From: an uncultured Desulfobacter sp.
Lineage (GTDB): Bacteria > Desulfobacterota > Desulfobacteria > Desulfobacterales > Desulfobacteraceae
DNA length: 64,000 nucleotides
Assembly: GCF_963666145.1 (NCBI RefSeq)
Contig: NZ_OY762614.1
Coordinates: forward strand, 3,834,501-3,898,500
Reading direction: 5' to 3'
The position numbers were made by a program, and so were the translations under genes. The notes below the pieces were generated by a model. It was given only the letters and a program-made list of their open reading frames with translations. It had not been told where the DNA came from and ran no database searches. Shown piece after piece: positions 63,467 through 64,000 of this stretch (the first letter of the stretch is position 1; each line of letters begins with the position of its first letter).

Positions 63467-64000
63467 ATGAAGATCAGTCAAGAACAAAAAAAAGAGAATC
63501 GATTAAAGTTGATCCGGGCTATGACGGATCTTGTGATTGAAAATAAAGGCCCGGTGACCATGCGGGAAATCGCCCGCAGAGCAGGGGTTGCAGACGCCAC
63601 GATTTACAACTATTTTCCGACCAAAGAAGCGATTTTTTTCGCCTACTATGAGGATCATGTCGCCGAGGTCATTGATCAACTGATGGCCATCGAGACATTC
63701 CATACCTTCAGCCTCCAGGAGCAGCTTCAGACATTGTTTGACACAAGTCTTCGCCTCTACCTGTCGGACCGGGAATTTGTGGCGGCCACATTTAAAACGG
63801 TCTGGCTGGCCGGCAGTGGTGATTTTGCCCGTTTTAAAAGGGTTCGATCCGGTCTGCTGGCTGCCGTTAATGATATTCTCGGTGCGGCTGAGGAAGCCGG
63901 GGAGATTCCGGGGCAGGTGTTTCAGGAACTGACCGGGCAGTTTTTTGCTGATGCATATATTGCCGTTGTCTTGTACTGGGTAGCCGATACGTCTGACAGA
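63467..64000 (+). CDS. TetR-family transcriptional regulator (3' truncated)
   Basis: At least 178 residues; the gene runs off the window. N-terminal helix-turn-helix (MREIARRAGVADATIYNYFPTKEAIFFAYYEDH, about residues 34-66) is classical TetR. The C-terminal ligand-binding domain is incomplete. It is divergent from the CsgG operon and may regulate it. Confidence 0.88.
   Translation, partial: MKISQEQKKENRLKLIRAMTDLVIENKGPVTMREIARRAGVADATIYNYFPTKEAIFFAYYEDHVAEVIDQLMAIETFHTFSLQEQLQTLFDTSLRLYLSDREFVAATFKTVWLAGSGDFARFKRVRSGLLAAVNDILGAAEEAGEIPGQVFQELTGQFFADAYIAVVLYWVADTSDR

Noticed and set aside
1..64000. tRNA, rRNA or CRISPR arrays
   Set aside because: No cloverleaf with CCA-adjacent acceptor, rRNA segment or regularly spaced repeat was seen by eye; a tRNAscan or CRISPR finder run would settle it.

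Overview
The window most resembles a strictly anaerobic sulfate-reducing Desulfobacterales (Desulfobacter/Desulfobacula-like) chromosome. The grounds are a flavin-based Hdr/Flox electron-transfer locus with two in-frame UGA (selenocysteine) codons, a compact SufCB pair, a DmsABC-type molybdoenzyme, an FmdE protein, and a Gram-negative envelope with TonB receptor, porin and CsgG lipoproteins. This is inferred from gene content and style; no marker gene (rRNA, ribosomal protein) is present.

Layout. 0-3 kb: tail of an unknown gene, a cytidylate-kinase-like protein and a minus-strand sufC-sufB pair. 3.3-20.1 kb: one tightly packed minus-strand operon. Read 5' to 3' it encodes DUF3450 protein, TtpC-like ExbB fusion, ExbB, ExbD, TonB, TPR protein, TonB-dependent receptor, SAM methyltransferase, an Opp/Nik-type ABC importer and an FmdE protein. 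It looks like a complete outer- and inner-membrane uptake route for a metal or metallophore. The solute-binding protein gene is split by an IS1634-like element (8600-10691) whose excision would restore the frame exactly. 20.4-24.9 kb: decay zone. A porin pseudogene carries an ISKra4-like element (21065-22585, 23-bp perfect terminal repeats, 8-bp target duplication, -1 frameshift signal), followed by a doubly frameshifted IS4-type transposase and a frameshifted DUF6653 gene. 24.9-30.3 kb: AT-rich accessory segment with a YczE-like membrane protein and a three-gene operon: a reverse-transcriptase-like protein, an unknown 432-residue protein and a nitrilase. This resembles class 1 (RT plus nitrilase) defence-associated RT systems, but the RT palm has lost its catalytic aspartates. 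30.6-35.3 kb: TorD chaperone and DmsABC-like enzyme. 35.5-43.6 kb: chemoreceptor, gene debris, PnuC-like protein, Na+/H+ antiporter, exported superoxide dismutase and small unknown genes bracketed by two inverted copies of a palindromic repeat. 43.7-49.2 kb: a potABCD-type importer with an upstream GAF-LuxR regulator. 49.3-52.3 kb: a kinase-like/phosphatase pair and an HD-GYP protein. 52.4-60.3 kb: the Hdr-Flox operon, with Sec codons in the giant HdrA and in MvhD/FloxD. 60.8-63.2 kb: a CsgG-DUF4810-DUF799 lipoprotein operon. The end holds a TetR regulator running off the window.

The strongest candidate for something undescribed is the RT-like/unknown/nitrilase operon at 26051-30229. Its genes are intact and overlap or abut as in a selected operon, yet motif A and motif C of the RT are substituted. 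The two selenoprotein genes would be mis-annotated by ordinary gene callers.
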